From Crenarchaeota archaeon 13_1_40CM_3_52_17 (GTDB lineage Archaea > Thermoproteota > Bathyarchaeia > 40CM-2-53-6), in the NCBI GenBank assembly GCA_001918745.1, contig MNGN01000036.1, positions 1-47,726 of the forward strand: 47,726 nt of DNA, in the 5' to 3' direction. Under the pieces are notes generated by a model, which ran no database searches, was not told the origin of the DNA, and worked only from the letters and a program-made list of their open reading frames with translations. The translations under genes were made by a program, and so were the position numbers. Of the stretch, positions 1 through 8,476 are shown in pieces (positions within the stretch are counted from its first letter, which is position 1; the number at the start of each line of letters is the position of its first letter).

Positions 1-112
1 CGGCCCCGCGTCGTCAACCGAATCATCTCCTTATAATGGGTTGAGACAACGGACATTTCGCTCGACGTACAGAGTGCAACAGTTAATAGCCGATTTACCT
101 CGCTCTTAGGCT

Positions 113-259
113 ATGCCCGATCAGACGAATGCTTGGAAGATCAGAGTAAGGAAGGGGAATTACGAAGTGGAAGTTGCGGGTCCATCTCCAGAAATCGTGC
201 AGAAAATGTTCGAGGATCTTGTAAAGAAGTACATGACCAAGCTCGCCTCATCTCGGTGA
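113..259 (+). CDS. Small conserved-looking protein, 48 aa, unknown function
   Basis: An ATG at 113 opens a 48-codon frame ending in TGA at 257-259. The peptide runs from MPDQTNAWKIRVRKG to a basic end (KYMTKLASSR). It alternates beta-like (WKIRVRKGNYEVEVAG) and helical (PEIVQKMFEDLVKKYM) stretches, which looks like a folded mini-protein rather than random translation. No signal peptide or membrane segment is visible. It lies about 70 bp upstream of a membrane-protein gene on the same strand and may be co-transcribed with it. I do not recognise a family. Support comes only from composition and the ordered pattern. Confidence 0.5.
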   Translation: MPDQTNAWKIRVRKGNYEVEVAGPSPEIVQKMFEDLVKKYMTKLASSR

Positions 260-331
260 TGTCTCACCAAAACAGATTCGATGGCCCCGTCCGAGCCGGA
301 TTGTCGGACGAATATTATCCGATGATAATCG

Positions 332-1027
332 ATGCGAAGGAACATTCTCGCTGCTGGAGCCGCCCTGCTCGTCTTAGGCCTGGTCACCGGAGCCTCGTCT
401 CCGGTTACTCTCATAGCTACCGTGCCGGTTGCGGTTGTTAACATCATCTTAGGCTTAGGGACGAGTGCTTCTCCAGGGCTGGAGACTCAGCCTGAGTCAG
501 GTAGGATCAGATTAGCGATGGATAGGGGAGTTGTACGCGCGACCATTTACCAAGTTGTGTTCCTGGACTCGAAACTCGTACTCAAACGTCTAAGCTCTGC
601 AAGAGTAACTATCATCCTTCCTCTAATGCTTGCGATTCTTGGATTTGAGATTCTCTTCATCGTTGGAGCCCTGATGGGAGGAATCACCGGATTTTCTTTG
701 CAGGAGTTTTTGACTCAACGAAAGCGAAACAAGATTGAAAGCGAAATGCAGCTGTCCTCCGTTGGAAAGGGCGACATTGAAATCTCATATGGTGATTTGT
801 TGGAGGTTAAGCTCGCCAAAAGCCGCCTCTATCTAGTAAAAGACACCTACTTGCTATCCGTCGGCTTTCCAGGACGCTACTCGCAGGAGATGAGACCCAT
901 ACTGGCGAACATTTTCAAGTCGAAATTCAAAACGACGGAATCAGTCAGAACGACCGAGGCTTCGGAGAAAGAGAATGAAGAGAGCCAGCATACCCGTAGC
1001 GACCGTGGCAAGTTCCCCTGCCGCTAG
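332..1027 (+). CDS. Membrane protein with cytoplasmic C-terminal domain, unknown
   Basis: 231 aa. The ATG at 332 is fixed by in-frame TGA and TAA codons just upstream. A hydrophobic N-terminus (about residues 4-45) behaves as one or two membrane segments. A second strong hydrophobic block lies at about 93-120. The rest is a charged, mixed alpha/beta domain (about 125-200) and a polar Ser/Thr/Glu-rich tail. The last 87 bases overlap the 3' end of the convergent gene at 941-1174, so the low-complexity tail may be functionally unimportant. I do not recognise a family. The domain layout suggests a small membrane-anchored PH-like or regulatory domain, but that is a guess. Confidence 0.6.
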   Translation: MRRNILAAGAALLVLGLVTGASSPVTLIATVPVAVVNIILGLGTSASPGLETQPESGRIRLAMDRGVVRATIYQVVFLDSKLVLKRLSSARVTIILPLMLAILGFEILFIVGALMGGITGFSLQEFLTQRKRNKIESEMQLSSVGKGDIEISYGDLLEVKLAKSRLYLVKDTYLLSVGFPGRYSQEMRPILANIFKSKFKTTESVRTTEASEKENEESQHTRSDRGKFPCR

Positions 1028-1174
1028 TACTCTGTTTGGTTCTATGAATAACGCTCCTCGCCCGGTTGTTTCAACGTAGAATGCCCAGGCCATGAAGATC
1101 ATGCTCGCCAGACCAGTGGCCAAGGAATAGATCCATAAGCCACTCCAGAAGATCTTTTCACGGGACGAGTCCAA
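941..1174 (-). CDS. Small two-TM membrane protein, unknown
   Basis: 77 aa starting at TTG (1172-1174); an in-frame TGA lies just upstream, so no longer start is possible. Two hydrophobic segments are visible at about residues 8-34 and 54-70, joined by a short loop, with a basic C-terminus (RSLGRSD). It converges on and overlaps the 3' end of the 231-aa gene by 87 bases, in a different frame. The hydrophobic pattern is typical of real small archaeal membrane proteins, but no family is recognised and antisense chance coding cannot be excluded. Confidence 0.45.
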   Translation of the reverse strand: MDSSREKIFWSGLWIYSLATGLASMIFMAWAFYVETTGRGALFIEPNRVLAAGELATVATGMLALFILFLRSLGRSD

Positions 1175-1260
1175 GGGTAGGACTCATAATGCTCGTCTGC
1201 ATAATTAACATCGCGATGTGGGGAAACTCCACACCAAACTCAACTCGACTCTAAGCAGTC

Positions 1261-1917
1261 TTACTTTCGTCGTTGAAATGCTCTCACAAGATTTTTGGTA
1301 CCTTTGACGCGCCAGAGTTGCAATCCGGCAATGATTAGCGCGCCTAGAGCCGCAATCATCTGCGAAATGATGAACCTAGTTGCGCCGTCAATCTGCGAGA
1401 CATTGAATGCCCAGTTGTAAAATGATTCCGTTGTTGGCTTGAACGCTTGGATCGATGCTACCGCATTCACGAACCAATCCGCCTCGACTATGTACGGCGC
1501 GAACAAGATAATCGTAAAGGGAGCAAGCACTAGGGCCGCTGTTCTAATCATCCTGAGAGGGTACAGGATTCTCCGAACTTGCTTGTCCGGTCCAGCCTTG
1601 ACGTAGGCGGTGCTTTCAAACACGTTCATCCAAAGGGTGACTACCACTAGAGCGTTTCCAAGAGTGAGAAACAGTGCGATAGAAATCGGCAGTGTCCATT
1701 TGCCTATGGGGATAGACACGGTCTTGTCAACGAAGCCAGTGTTCAACGTGTTGTAGAAGAAGAGAAGTTCTAAGCTTACGCAGATCGCGGCGAAAATGAT
1801 TGCTGGAATCCAGCCGCGGAGAACTTCCCAGCGCAAGAAGAGCCTATGGTATTGTTCGGACAATTCCCTTTCTCCGCGTTTCCTTTTGAACCGCTCTTGG
1901 CCTTGTTTAAAAGCCAA
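1261..1917 (-). CDS. Four-TM membrane protein, unknown
   Basis: 218 aa with a TTG start at 1917. A highly basic N-terminus (about residues 1-20) is followed by four hydrophobic segments at about 36-56, 77-100, 126-145 and 182-203. The N-terminus is predicted cytoplasmic by the positive-inside rule, and the C-terminus is again basic (KGTKNLVRAFQRRK). No catalytic motif is visible. It is transcribed divergently from the membrane protein and AAA/Lon pair beginning at 2056, with about 140 bp between the starts. I do not recognise a family. Confidence 0.65.
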   Translation of the reverse strand: MAFKQGQERFKRKRGERELSEQYHRLFLRWEVLRGWIPAIIFAAICVSLELLFFYNTLNTGFVDKTVSIPIGKWTLPISIALFLTLGNALVVVTLWMNVFESTAYVKAGPDKQVRRILYPLRMIRTAALVLAPFTIILFAPYIVEADWFVNAVASIQAFKPTTESFYNWAFNVSQIDGATRFIISQMIAALGALIIAGLQLWRVKGTKNLVRAFQRRK

Positions 1918-2055
1918 TGGACCCTGTAACCAAATGGTTTCTCTCGGGGTTACGGGACCTTAGTCTATTCCTCGAACACCCCTCCTTCTTCGGAACGCGA
2001 TTCTATGGTCGCGCGCTAAGTGTTAGAGTCTAAACTCAAGAGATCGACGCTTTAG

Positions 2056-2913
2056 TTGAAAAAACGGATTGGTGTGCTAGCCGTCCTCATGATGACAGCA
2101 ATGGCCTTGCTAGTCTCCCCAGTCTACCCCGCCACAATGAATCCCCAAGAGAACGTGAACCTCTACACTGGTAACAAGCTCATAGTCCAGTCAAACCAGG
2201 CATCGATAAAATCGGTCGTCGTTCGAGGAAACCTTAGTGCAGCTACTCTCTCGAGTAACGCATATCCCTCCAAGAATTTCACGCTTACAACCAATTCAAC
2301 CCAGCTGTACACGGTCGACCTCTTGCTCTCATATCAATCCCCCTACACCTCAGAAATAGTCATCAGCGATCCCTATTCGGGATCAATGACCCAATACACG
2401 TCCTACTTTGTCTCCGGTGGAGACCTGAACGTCACAATATTCGCCTCGTTCCAAGCCGCTCCCTCAGCCGGGCCCACCGCACCTCTAGGTTGGTCATCTT
2501 TCTACGGTTGGGTGTCCCAGTTCGGAGGAGCGTTCCCCTTGTGGATCAAAATACTGTACACGGTTCTAGGGGCCCAGTTCGCCTTCGTTGGATACAGGTG
2601 GATAAAATTCGAAGATGAGCGCAGGAGGATAGAGGGACACCTGCCCCCGTTGGATCGGGGTAACAAGATCTATCTTTGGACCGAAGTTGTTTTCCGTACT
2701 CTTATCGCCGGTTTTGCCATCAGTCTAGCAATAATGATCGGCGAGGTCTTGGTACTCCTAATCGCTCAATACCTCCTCTTCGTCAACCTGAACCTAATAT
2801 CGCTCGTCGACTTCTTCTCCATATTCTTCGTGGCAGCCCTGGGAACGCTAGTCTATCTTACGAGAGAGGGCCTTGAGCGCATCTTCGATCTCAAACCAAT
2901 CATGGAGGACTAA
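2056..2913 (+). CDS. Secreted-domain membrane protein, partner of the AAA/Lon protein
   Basis: 285 aa from a TTG start. Residues 1-26 form a signal peptide (KKR, then a hydrophobic core ending near VYPA). They are followed by an extracytoplasmic, Ser/Thr/Asn-rich beta domain to about residue 140. Three hydrophobic segments follow at about 158-180, 212-240 and 250-272, and the end is charged and cytoplasmic. Only 3 bases separate its stop from the GTG of the next gene, so co-transcription is very likely. The layout suggests an outward sensor or substrate-capture domain tethered to the membrane, delivering to or anchoring the cytoplasmic protease. That role is inferred. No known family is recognised. 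Confidence 0.75.
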   Translation: MKKRIGVLAVLMMTAMALLVSPVYPATMNPQENVNLYTGNKLIVQSNQASIKSVVVRGNLSAATLSSNAYPSKNFTLTTNSTQLYTVDLLLSYQSPYTSEIVISDPYSGSMTQYTSYFVSGGDLNVTIFASFQAAPSAGPTAPLGWSSFYGWVSQFGGAFPLWIKILYTVLGAQFAFVGYRWIKFEDERRRIEGHLPPLDRGNKIYLWTEVVFRTLIAGFAISLAIMIGEVLVLLIAQYLLFVNLNLISLVDFFSIFFVAALGTLVYLTREGLERIFDLKPIMED

Positions 2914-2916
2914 TCT

Positions 2917-5718
2917 GTGGCATCCAAGATAAGAGTGGCATCAAACGATGATCAGCTGTCCGAATTCCTCTTCGGGTCCGTAAGACCATGGTGGGACAGA
3001 CAACCATGGTTTAGACGATTATTTGTTATTCCCCTCAAATCGGTCGACAAGTCCTACTCCAGATGGAGCAAAGCCAGAGTCTCCCCCAGAAGATTCCGGA
3101 AAATCCAAGAACGCTTAGACAGGGAATATCCACCGGATAAATTCTCGCCGGCAAACCTGATCGGCCGAGACAAAGAATTCAACACTCTGATGGATTCCTT
3201 CAGACTCCATGTGTTACGACACCCGATGCTCGCAAAATACTTCGGCCGAGACGAGCTTCCAAAAGCCATCTGTCTCGCCGGTGACAGCGGAACCGGGAAG
3301 ACGTTTCTGACCATGGTCACGTTGAGACAAATGCTCTTGGAAGGATACCGCGCGGGCGTGCTAGTCACACCTGTAATCCTGAAGGGATCGGATGTCTACT
3401 CCGAATTCTACGGAAAAAGCACCCGACAACTCGGCCGATTCCTAGACTACGCAAGCTCAGTCCCATCAGTCGTGTATATCGACGAGTTCCAGAGCTTCGG
3501 TAGAAAGGTCAGAGGAGAAACCGGTGCCGAGATCGAAGATACAAGACTCCAAGACGAGTTGAATCGCTGGCTCGACAAGATCGTTAGCGGAAAAACCCGG
3601 ACGCTCGTACTCGTCGCGACCAATGCTTACGAGAAGATCAGGGAGGACATACGACGACGGCTAACAAAGGTCAGCCTCAACGACGGAGTGACACGCGAAA
3701 TGCTTCTCGCTGTTGTGGAAGACTCGATAAAACGAGAGGCCTGGCTAGGCTTGAAGGCGGAAGATCTTCTCGATCTTATGGAGCGAGAGGTCACCATGAG
3801 ACGTAGAGCCTCCCTCACGCCCAGTGACATCCAAGAAATCTTCCGCGAAGTGAGAAAATCCAAAGAAGCTCCATTGCGAGAGAAATTCAGAGACAATCGC
3901 AACCTCTCCGCCAGCATCGAGAGACCCAAAATATCTGTCAAGATAGATGACTTTGTAATTGCTGCAAGGAACATCAAGCTCTACTCCGAACAAGAGAAAT
4001 CCCAAGAAGTGACAGACGCGGTCTACGTGAGTAAACCCAAAGTGAACAGAGAAGACGTTGGGGGCCTGCACGATGTTAAGAATAAGATTCTGAACCACAT
4101 CGCACTAGCCTTCAATCCGTCAATGGCCGAGCTAGGACACCAGTCCAACCCCAGGTTCTTCCTACTGGGCCCACCGGGCACCGGCAAGACACTCCTCGCC
4201 ATGGTAGCTGCAGCAGAGAACAACGTGGGATTCATCAAAGTCAGAGGTGGGGAACTCATGAGCGGAGCGAACTACATGGGTGACCCTGAGAAAAGAGTCA
4301 AAGACCTATTTTCGCTAGTGCGGCAGAAGAGCCCCTGCATATTGCTACTAGACGAGGCAGACGCGATCTTCTGGGGAGGAGACCCCTCGAGCAACAAGAT
4401 CCTTGCCCAAGTAAAGGCAGAACTGAGCGAGCTAAGACCGGAGGACAAGGTAGTTGTCATCGCTACTTCAAACAAAGAACAATTGATCGACCAAGCAACC
4501 CGGGACAGGTTCGAACCCAACATCTACTACGTCCACCCACCACAAAACGATAGCGAATGGAACGAGGTCGTCGGAATTCACATAAAGAAATTCAGCAGAT
4601 ACCTCCATCCAGAAGTGGATGCAGCTAAAATCACGAAGATGTTTCGGCGACAACGAATTCTCAGCCCAAGAGGCGTTGCGGAGACGGTATCGGAGGCTCA
4701 CCGTATGTGGGCATCGGAGGTCGCTGCGGCCCGCGAGGTCACGCAGGCCAAGGGCCAAGAGACGTCGCTCCAGGCTATCACTCTGAAGTATCAAGATGAT
4801 CTAGACCGTTTGGACCAGTTGCTGGCTATTTACAAGAACGAGGGAAGCTCACTCACCCCCGACCAAATCAACCAAGACAACTACAAGATACGACTCTTCC
4901 ACTTCCAACGGGCCATCTCAAGCCTCGAATCCTTAGAGGACAAAGAACACCGGGAAATCGCCGAGGCATTGATTCTGTCCCAAGAGATTCCAGGGGTAAC
5001 TTACGGTCTCTACACTAGCGATAGAGGCAGCGGTGGAATTCTGACCATACAATGCACCGTGAGGCCGATTAACCCTGGTGAGAGGCATGTGTCGGTTACT
5101 GGCCAAGCAAGTTCGATGATGATGGGACAGAGCTTCGTGCCGGATGATTCCGTCATTCAAAGTGCTACGAACGCTGTTGAGGCAGTAAGATCGTGGCTGT
5201 GGTTGAAGGCTCGGGCGAACCTATCCAGGTTCCATGTCGCGTTTCAGATCCGATCCATTCTTGAAGGCGCACCAGGCCAGGGAGTCTCGGGTCCAAGCGC
5301 GGGCTACGCGATGCTCAACGCACTAGTCTCCGAACTGTCAGGAATCCCGATTCCACAGTCCAGAGTGATGACCGGAACGATAGGACTGAAAATGGACATC
5401 GGACCTGTCGGCGGGCTAGGCGGAAGAGGAAGAGAAGCTGGGAAACTAGTTGGCATCCTGAAGGCCGAGAAGATCAAAGTCACGGACCTACTGGTGCCGG
5501 AGTCTAACTTCAAGAACGCTTCAGATGAGATGAAGATGATTCAGGATGAAGGAATCATCGTCCACCCCATTGCGAACGCTCCTGACGGATGGCCGATCCT
5601 ATTCTCGACGAACGCCGAAGACCTTGCGAAAAAGATTCGCGCATCTCTTATAGAGAGAGAGTCCGTAGTGGACATGGGACCCAGTTCGTCGCGACTCGTT
5701 GGAAGTACGAGTGCGTAA
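2917..5718 (+). CDS. Tandem AAA+ ATPase with C-terminal Lon-type protease domain
   Basis: 933 aa, GTG start. The first AAA+ module has Walker A GDSGTGKT (122-129) and Walker B VVYIDE (185-190). The second, of classical AAA type, has Walker A GPPGTGKT (418-425), Walker B ILLLDE (475-480) and an arginine-finger-like RDRFEP. After a helical linker (about 570-690), a Lon proteolytic domain carries the nucleophile Ser794 in GPSAG and a candidate catalytic Lys843 in REAGK. Together these form the Ser-Lys dyad of the Lon (S16) family. Usual archaeal LonB has one AAA+ module and its own membrane helices. This protein has two modules and no obvious TM segment, but sits 3 bp behind a gene for a TM protein. 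ATP-driven unfolding and proteolysis is well supported; substrates are unknown. Confidence 0.9.
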   Translation: MASKIRVASNDDQLSEFLFGSVRPWWDRQPWFRRLFVIPLKSVDKSYSRWSKARVSPRRFRKIQERLDREYPPDKFSPANLIGRDKEFNTLMDSFRLHVLRHPMLAKYFGRDELPKAICLAGDSGTGKTFLTMVTLRQMLLEGYRAGVLVTPVILKGSDVYSEFYGKSTRQLGRFLDYASSVPSVVYIDEFQSFGRKVRGETGAEIEDTRLQDELNRWLDKIVSGKTRTLVLVATNAYEKIREDIRRRLTKVSLNDGVTREMLLAVVEDSIKREAWLGLKAEDLLDLMEREVTMRRRASLTPSDIQEIFREVRKSKEAPLREKFRDNRNLSASIERPKISVKIDDFVIAARNIKLYSEQEKSQEVTDAVYVSKPKVNREDVGGLHDVKNKILNHIALAFNPSMAELGHQSNPRFFLLGPPGTGKTLLAMVAAAENNVGFIKVRGGELMSGANYMGDPEKRVKDLFSLVRQKSPCILLLDEADAIFWGGDPSSNKILAQVKAELSELRPEDKVVVIATSNKEQLIDQATRDRFEPNIYYVHPPQNDSEWNEVVGIHIKKFSRYLHPEVDAAKITKMFRRQRILSPRGVAETVSEAHRMWASEVAAAREVTQAKGQETSLQAITLKYQDDLDRLDQLLAIYKNEGSSLTPDQINQDNYKIRLFHFQRAISSLESLEDKEHREIAEALILSQEIPGVTYGLYTSDRGSGGILTIQCTVRPINPGERHVSVTGQASSMMMGQSFVPDDSVIQSATNAVEAVRSWLWLKARANLSRFHVAFQIRSILEGAPGQGVSGPSAGYAMLNALVSELSGIPIPQSRVMTGTIGLKMDIGPVGGLGGRGREAGKLVGILKAEKIKVTDLLVPESNFKNASDEMKMIQDEGIIVHPIANAPDGWPILFSTNAEDLAKKIRASLIERESVVDMGPSSSRLVGSTSA

Positions 5719-5852
5719 TCCTACGACAACCCTAGGGTCAGCGAGAAGGGTCTATTACGCCTACCATTGAACCCCTTGAGAAGCCAATCCTTCTGAGTCT
5801 AGACGGCCGAGGATTCCATGTATTACGATACTCAGCAGTTCCTGAGGAGACC

Positions 5853-6056
5853 ATGACTAGGCTGAGCTTCGAACTCGTGGACCCTAACAGCGGCGAAGGG
5901 GCGTCTGCAGAGGCTGTCGTCGATCAGAAGCTGATTGAGGACCTAAACTCTTACCGATCGCAAGGGTCAACCGGCAAGGCGTTCCTGATATGGATCGATA
6001 CTGTAAAGGGCGAAGTTAGTTGGCAGCTTAGAAAGATACCGGACCCCTTTGAATAA
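5853..6056 (+). CDS. Small acidic protein, 67 aa, unknown
   Basis: The ATG at 5853 is preceded at good distance by a Shine-Dalgarno-like CTGAGGAG, which supports this start. The protein is acidic and soluble, with beta-like stretches (RLSFELVD, KAFLIWIDTVKGEVSWQLRKI) around a short helix (QKLIEDLNSYRSQ). No signal, membrane or cysteine motif is present. It stands alone, 134 bp behind the AAA/Lon gene and convergent with the GMP synthase operon (about 25 bp between stops). No family recognised. Confidence 0.55.
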   Translation: MTRLSFELVDPNSGEGASAEAVVDQKLIEDLNSYRSQGSTGKAFLIWIDTVKGEVSWQLRKIPDPFE

Positions 6057-6081
6057 TCGTCCCCACGCAACGGGGCTAAGT

Positions 6082-6672
6082 TCACTTATTTTCCTCGACG
6101 ATACGTAGGAAGTTCTTGAACAAGTTCACGCCTTTCAGTGTGTGAGATACTTCGGGGTGGAACTGAACTCCAAATATGGGTCTATTGTCATGTCGCATGG
6201 CTTCAATTGCACAGTTGTTTGATTTAGCAAGAACGTGAAAACCGTCGGGTGCCTTTACCACTTCATCGTTGTGAGACTCCCACGCGGTGAAACTTGGCCC
6301 TAATCCCTCAAGAATTCGTCCTTCGTCGATGACCGAAATTTCCACCGGACCAAACTCTGGTTTCCGGGCCGCTTCGGTGACTCCACCAAACGCCGTGGCA
6401 AGTAGCTGGTGCGTGACACAAATGCAAAGCATGGGCAGTTTGACTTGTCTGATTAGTTGGGCTGCATCCGCCAACTCGCCAGTCAATTGGTCGGGAGATC
6501 TTACGCTTTGCGGACCTCCCCCCATTACCAGCGCGTCAGGGTTCATCGATTCGAGCCGTTCGAGGGGGACAGATGGTGAAAGTAGTTTGGATTCTACTCC
6601 CAGTTCCTTGAGGTTTCGGACGATCAGGTGATTGTACTGTCCTTTGACGTATACGACCGGTATTGTCGTCAT
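6082..6672 (-). CDS. guaAA: GMP synthase subunit A (glutamine amidotransferase)
   Basis: 196 aa, ATG start. This class I glutamine amidotransferase subunit supplies ammonia from glutamine to subunit B for the XMP to GMP step. The triad is visible: Cys85 in CICVTHQ, His173 and Glu175 in FHPEV. The length matches stand-alone archaeal GuaA-A subunits. The nucleophile elbow is unusual: the family normally reads GIC-x-GHQ, but here both glycines are replaced (Cys83 and Thr87). It lies 3 bp behind the ATP pyrophosphatase subunit gene, the reverse of a fused bacterial GuaA, so a two-gene operon with paired subunits is clear. Confidence 0.93.
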   Translation of the reverse strand: MTTIPVVYVKGQYNHLIVRNLKELGVESKLLSPSVPLERLESMNPDALVMGGGPQSVRSPDQLTGELADAAQLIRQVKLPMLCICVTHQLLATAFGGVTEAARKPEFGPVEISVIDEGRILEGLGPSFTAWESHNDEVVKAPDGFHVLAKSNNCAIEAMRHDNRPIFGVQFHPEVSHTLKGVNLFKNFLRIVEENK

Positions 6673-6675
6673 GTC

Positions 6676-7896
6676 TTATTCGAACTCGATGGTTCCAGGT
6701 GGTTTGGGCGTAATGTCGTAGTAGACCCGGCTCACGTTCTCTTCCCTCAGGACCTGTTGGCCGATGTCTTTGAGGATTTTCCAAGGGACAGAAGATACTG
6801 CGGCTGTCATAAAATCCCTGGTTGAAACCGCCCTAACGAGAATGGACATGTTGCCTCCGCCTCTTCTTTCCTTTACAAGCAATGCAACCCTGGTGACCTC
6901 CGGGAATTGTTCCACAATTCCGGTTTGTAGCTGGCGAAGCCTATCTTGGAGCCACCCGTAGGTCTCGCGGGATTCTTCGGAGAGCTTGACGCCGGCCAGC
7001 AGCCCATAGCATCTTTGGTCCCCTTTCACCCCCGTCACCCTGTCTTCAAAGACCTCCACCTGAACCTCGGACCTTGGAAGCCCAAGTGCTTCACGTGCAG
7101 TTTCCGAGATTGCCTTGAGCGAGGAGTCCTTAGCGAACCTGTTCTCTATTACGGCTGCGAAGTACTGTTCGTAGTTGAAAGGGGCAAGGCTTGTCTCGAC
7201 TATCTTCGTTGCCTCTTTGAGCACGCGGATCTTCTCTTTGGTCACCTTCCCGATGCATCGGACGAGAAGTCCTGGTCCCGGGAACGGTTGCCTTTCCGAC
7301 AGTTCGCTTGGGAGGTTGAGGTGGCGTCCGAGCGTTCGCACTTGGTCTTTGTAGAGGTCAGCTAGAGGCTCGATGATCTTGAAACCATAGGTTGTCGCGG
7401 GATCGATTCCTACCTGTTCTAGAATGTTGTGCTGGGTTTTGATTCCGCCCTGCGTCTCAATCCAGTCCGGTGCGATCGTCCCTTGGAGGATGTACTCGCA
7501 GCCTTCCTTCTCGGCTTCTTCTTTGAGGACTTGGTAGAAGGTCTCTCTGAACTTCTTCCGTTTTTCCTCCGCTGTTTCTTCTCCTTTGACCGAGGCGAGG
7601 AATCGACCGCTGGCATGGACTAGACGTACCTTGAGTGAGGTTGGAGATATGGCTAGTCTTTCTTTGACCCGTTCAGGTTCGCCAGCTCGGAGAAAACCTG
7701 TATCTATCATTATTGGGAGTAGTTTGTCGCCGAGGGCTTCTCTGGCGACTAGAGTCGCGACGGTGCTATCGACGCCGCCGGATACAGCTGAGATGACTTT
7801 TTTGTCTTGGGCGAGTTCGCGGAGTCTTGCGGTCTCTTCGGACAAGAAGCTTGAAGGGTGGAACCCCTGAACCGCCACCGACAACCGTTTGCCCAT
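6676..7896 (-). CDS. guaAB: GMP synthase subunit B (ATP pyrophosphatase)
   Basis: 406 aa, ATG start. The N-terminal ATP-pyrophosphatase P-loop SGGVDS is at 39-44 and activates XMP by adenylation. The C-terminal dimerisation domain ends in KPPGTIEFE, the typical GuaA terminus. The usual archaeal B subunit is about 310 aa. This one is longer, mainly in the C-terminal domain after about residue 250, where extra segments separate the conserved blocks. It is first in the operon with the amidotransferase subunit and is transcribed away from the eL22-like gene. The function is firm; the meaning of the insertion is not. Confidence 0.93.
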   Translation of the reverse strand: MGKRLSVAVQGFHPSSFLSEETARLRELAQDKKVISAVSGGVDSTVATLVAREALGDKLLPIMIDTGFLRAGEPERVKERLAISPTSLKVRLVHASGRFLASVKGEETAEEKRKKFRETFYQVLKEEAEKEGCEYILQGTIAPDWIETQGGIKTQHNILEQVGIDPATTYGFKIIEPLADLYKDQVRTLGRHLNLPSELSERQPFPGPGLLVRCIGKVTKEKIRVLKEATKIVETSLAPFNYEQYFAAVIENRFAKDSSLKAISETAREALGLPRSEVQVEVFEDRVTGVKGDQRCYGLLAGVKLSEESRETYGWLQDRLRQLQTGIVEQFPEVTRVALLVKERRGGGNMSILVRAVSTRDFMTAAVSSVPWKILKDIGQQVLREENVSRVYYDITPKPPGTIEFE

Positions 7897-8022
7897 CTAA
7901 GCAAGACCCGGCCCCGACAATTTATTCCTTTTTTTCGTCGTCTTCCCCGTTAACGACCTAATCTCCTATCTTGAACAGGCTAAAATGCGACCACAGAACC
8001 ATGACTTGGTCCGGGAATTCAG

Positions 8023-8276
8023 ATGGTAATTGTGGAGGTGAGGATGTTGCCGGGAGAAGCAGGAGCCGCAACCAAGTTTCTGCAGTCCAAGATTCCAAGT
8101 GGGATCAAGGTCGATGGCAGCAAGATTGAGATCGAGGATGAGAAGGCCGAGATGTCAAGCTGCTTCTTCACAAGTTCCTACATCATGAAGGTCTCGACGG
8201 TTACAGGGTTCTCAGCGAGACCGGGACCACGCTCAGGGTCGTTCCGTATGACGATTCCTCTCCGGGGGCGTCTTAG
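8023..8276 (+). CDS. Ribosomal protein eL22-like, broken by a one-base frameshift
   Basis: From the ATG at 8023 the first frame reads MVIVEVRMLPGE, then KFLQSKIPSGIKVDG and KIEIEDEKAE to about 8151. The sense then continues in the -1 frame, from 8151 (DVKLLLHKFLHHEGL, then DGYRVLSETGTTLRVV) to TAG at 8274-8276. Joined, this gives about 84 residues. The FLQ-x-x-I block, the KI-x-I stretch, the LL-x-KFL-x-x-x-GL helix and the YRVL strand align with eukaryotic eL22 from memory. The unshifted frame runs to 8322 but becomes Ser/Arg-rich noise. A single lost base near 8149-8151 explains it, by mutation, assembly error or recoding; no classical slippery site is present. The eL22 identity is moderately supported; the frameshift is directly visible. 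Confidence 0.55.
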
Positions 8277-8284
8277 CGATCGCG

Positions 8285-8303
8285 TCTCGCGACGCGGGAG
8301 TGG
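8285..8303. repeat. Copy 1 of a palindromic 19-bp motif
   Basis: TCTCGCGACGCGGGAGTGG. It matches the copy at 13097-13115 at 18 of 19 positions. The 5' part forms a near-perfect hairpin with 7-base arms around a single A. This copy lies just past the stop of the eL22-like reading frame. Confidence 0.45.
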
Positions 8304-8476
8304 GTTAGGGAGAATCTTCTGATGCCCGAAATCATCTTCTAACCCTTGTGAAGTTCTGGTTCGACAAGCCTTGAGAGGTGAACTCGCGCGTCCTAACCAC
8401 TATCTAGCGTTCCTAGAACCTCTTGGCTTCCTATTTCCAGAGGATTCTCTCGATATAGTGAGAAAAATCAGATTCA

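Noticed and set aside
133-447. Frames on both strands over the left-edge region (102 and 95 aa)
   Set aside because: They overlap the 48-aa and 231-aa genes and have Arg/Ser-rich, disordered composition.
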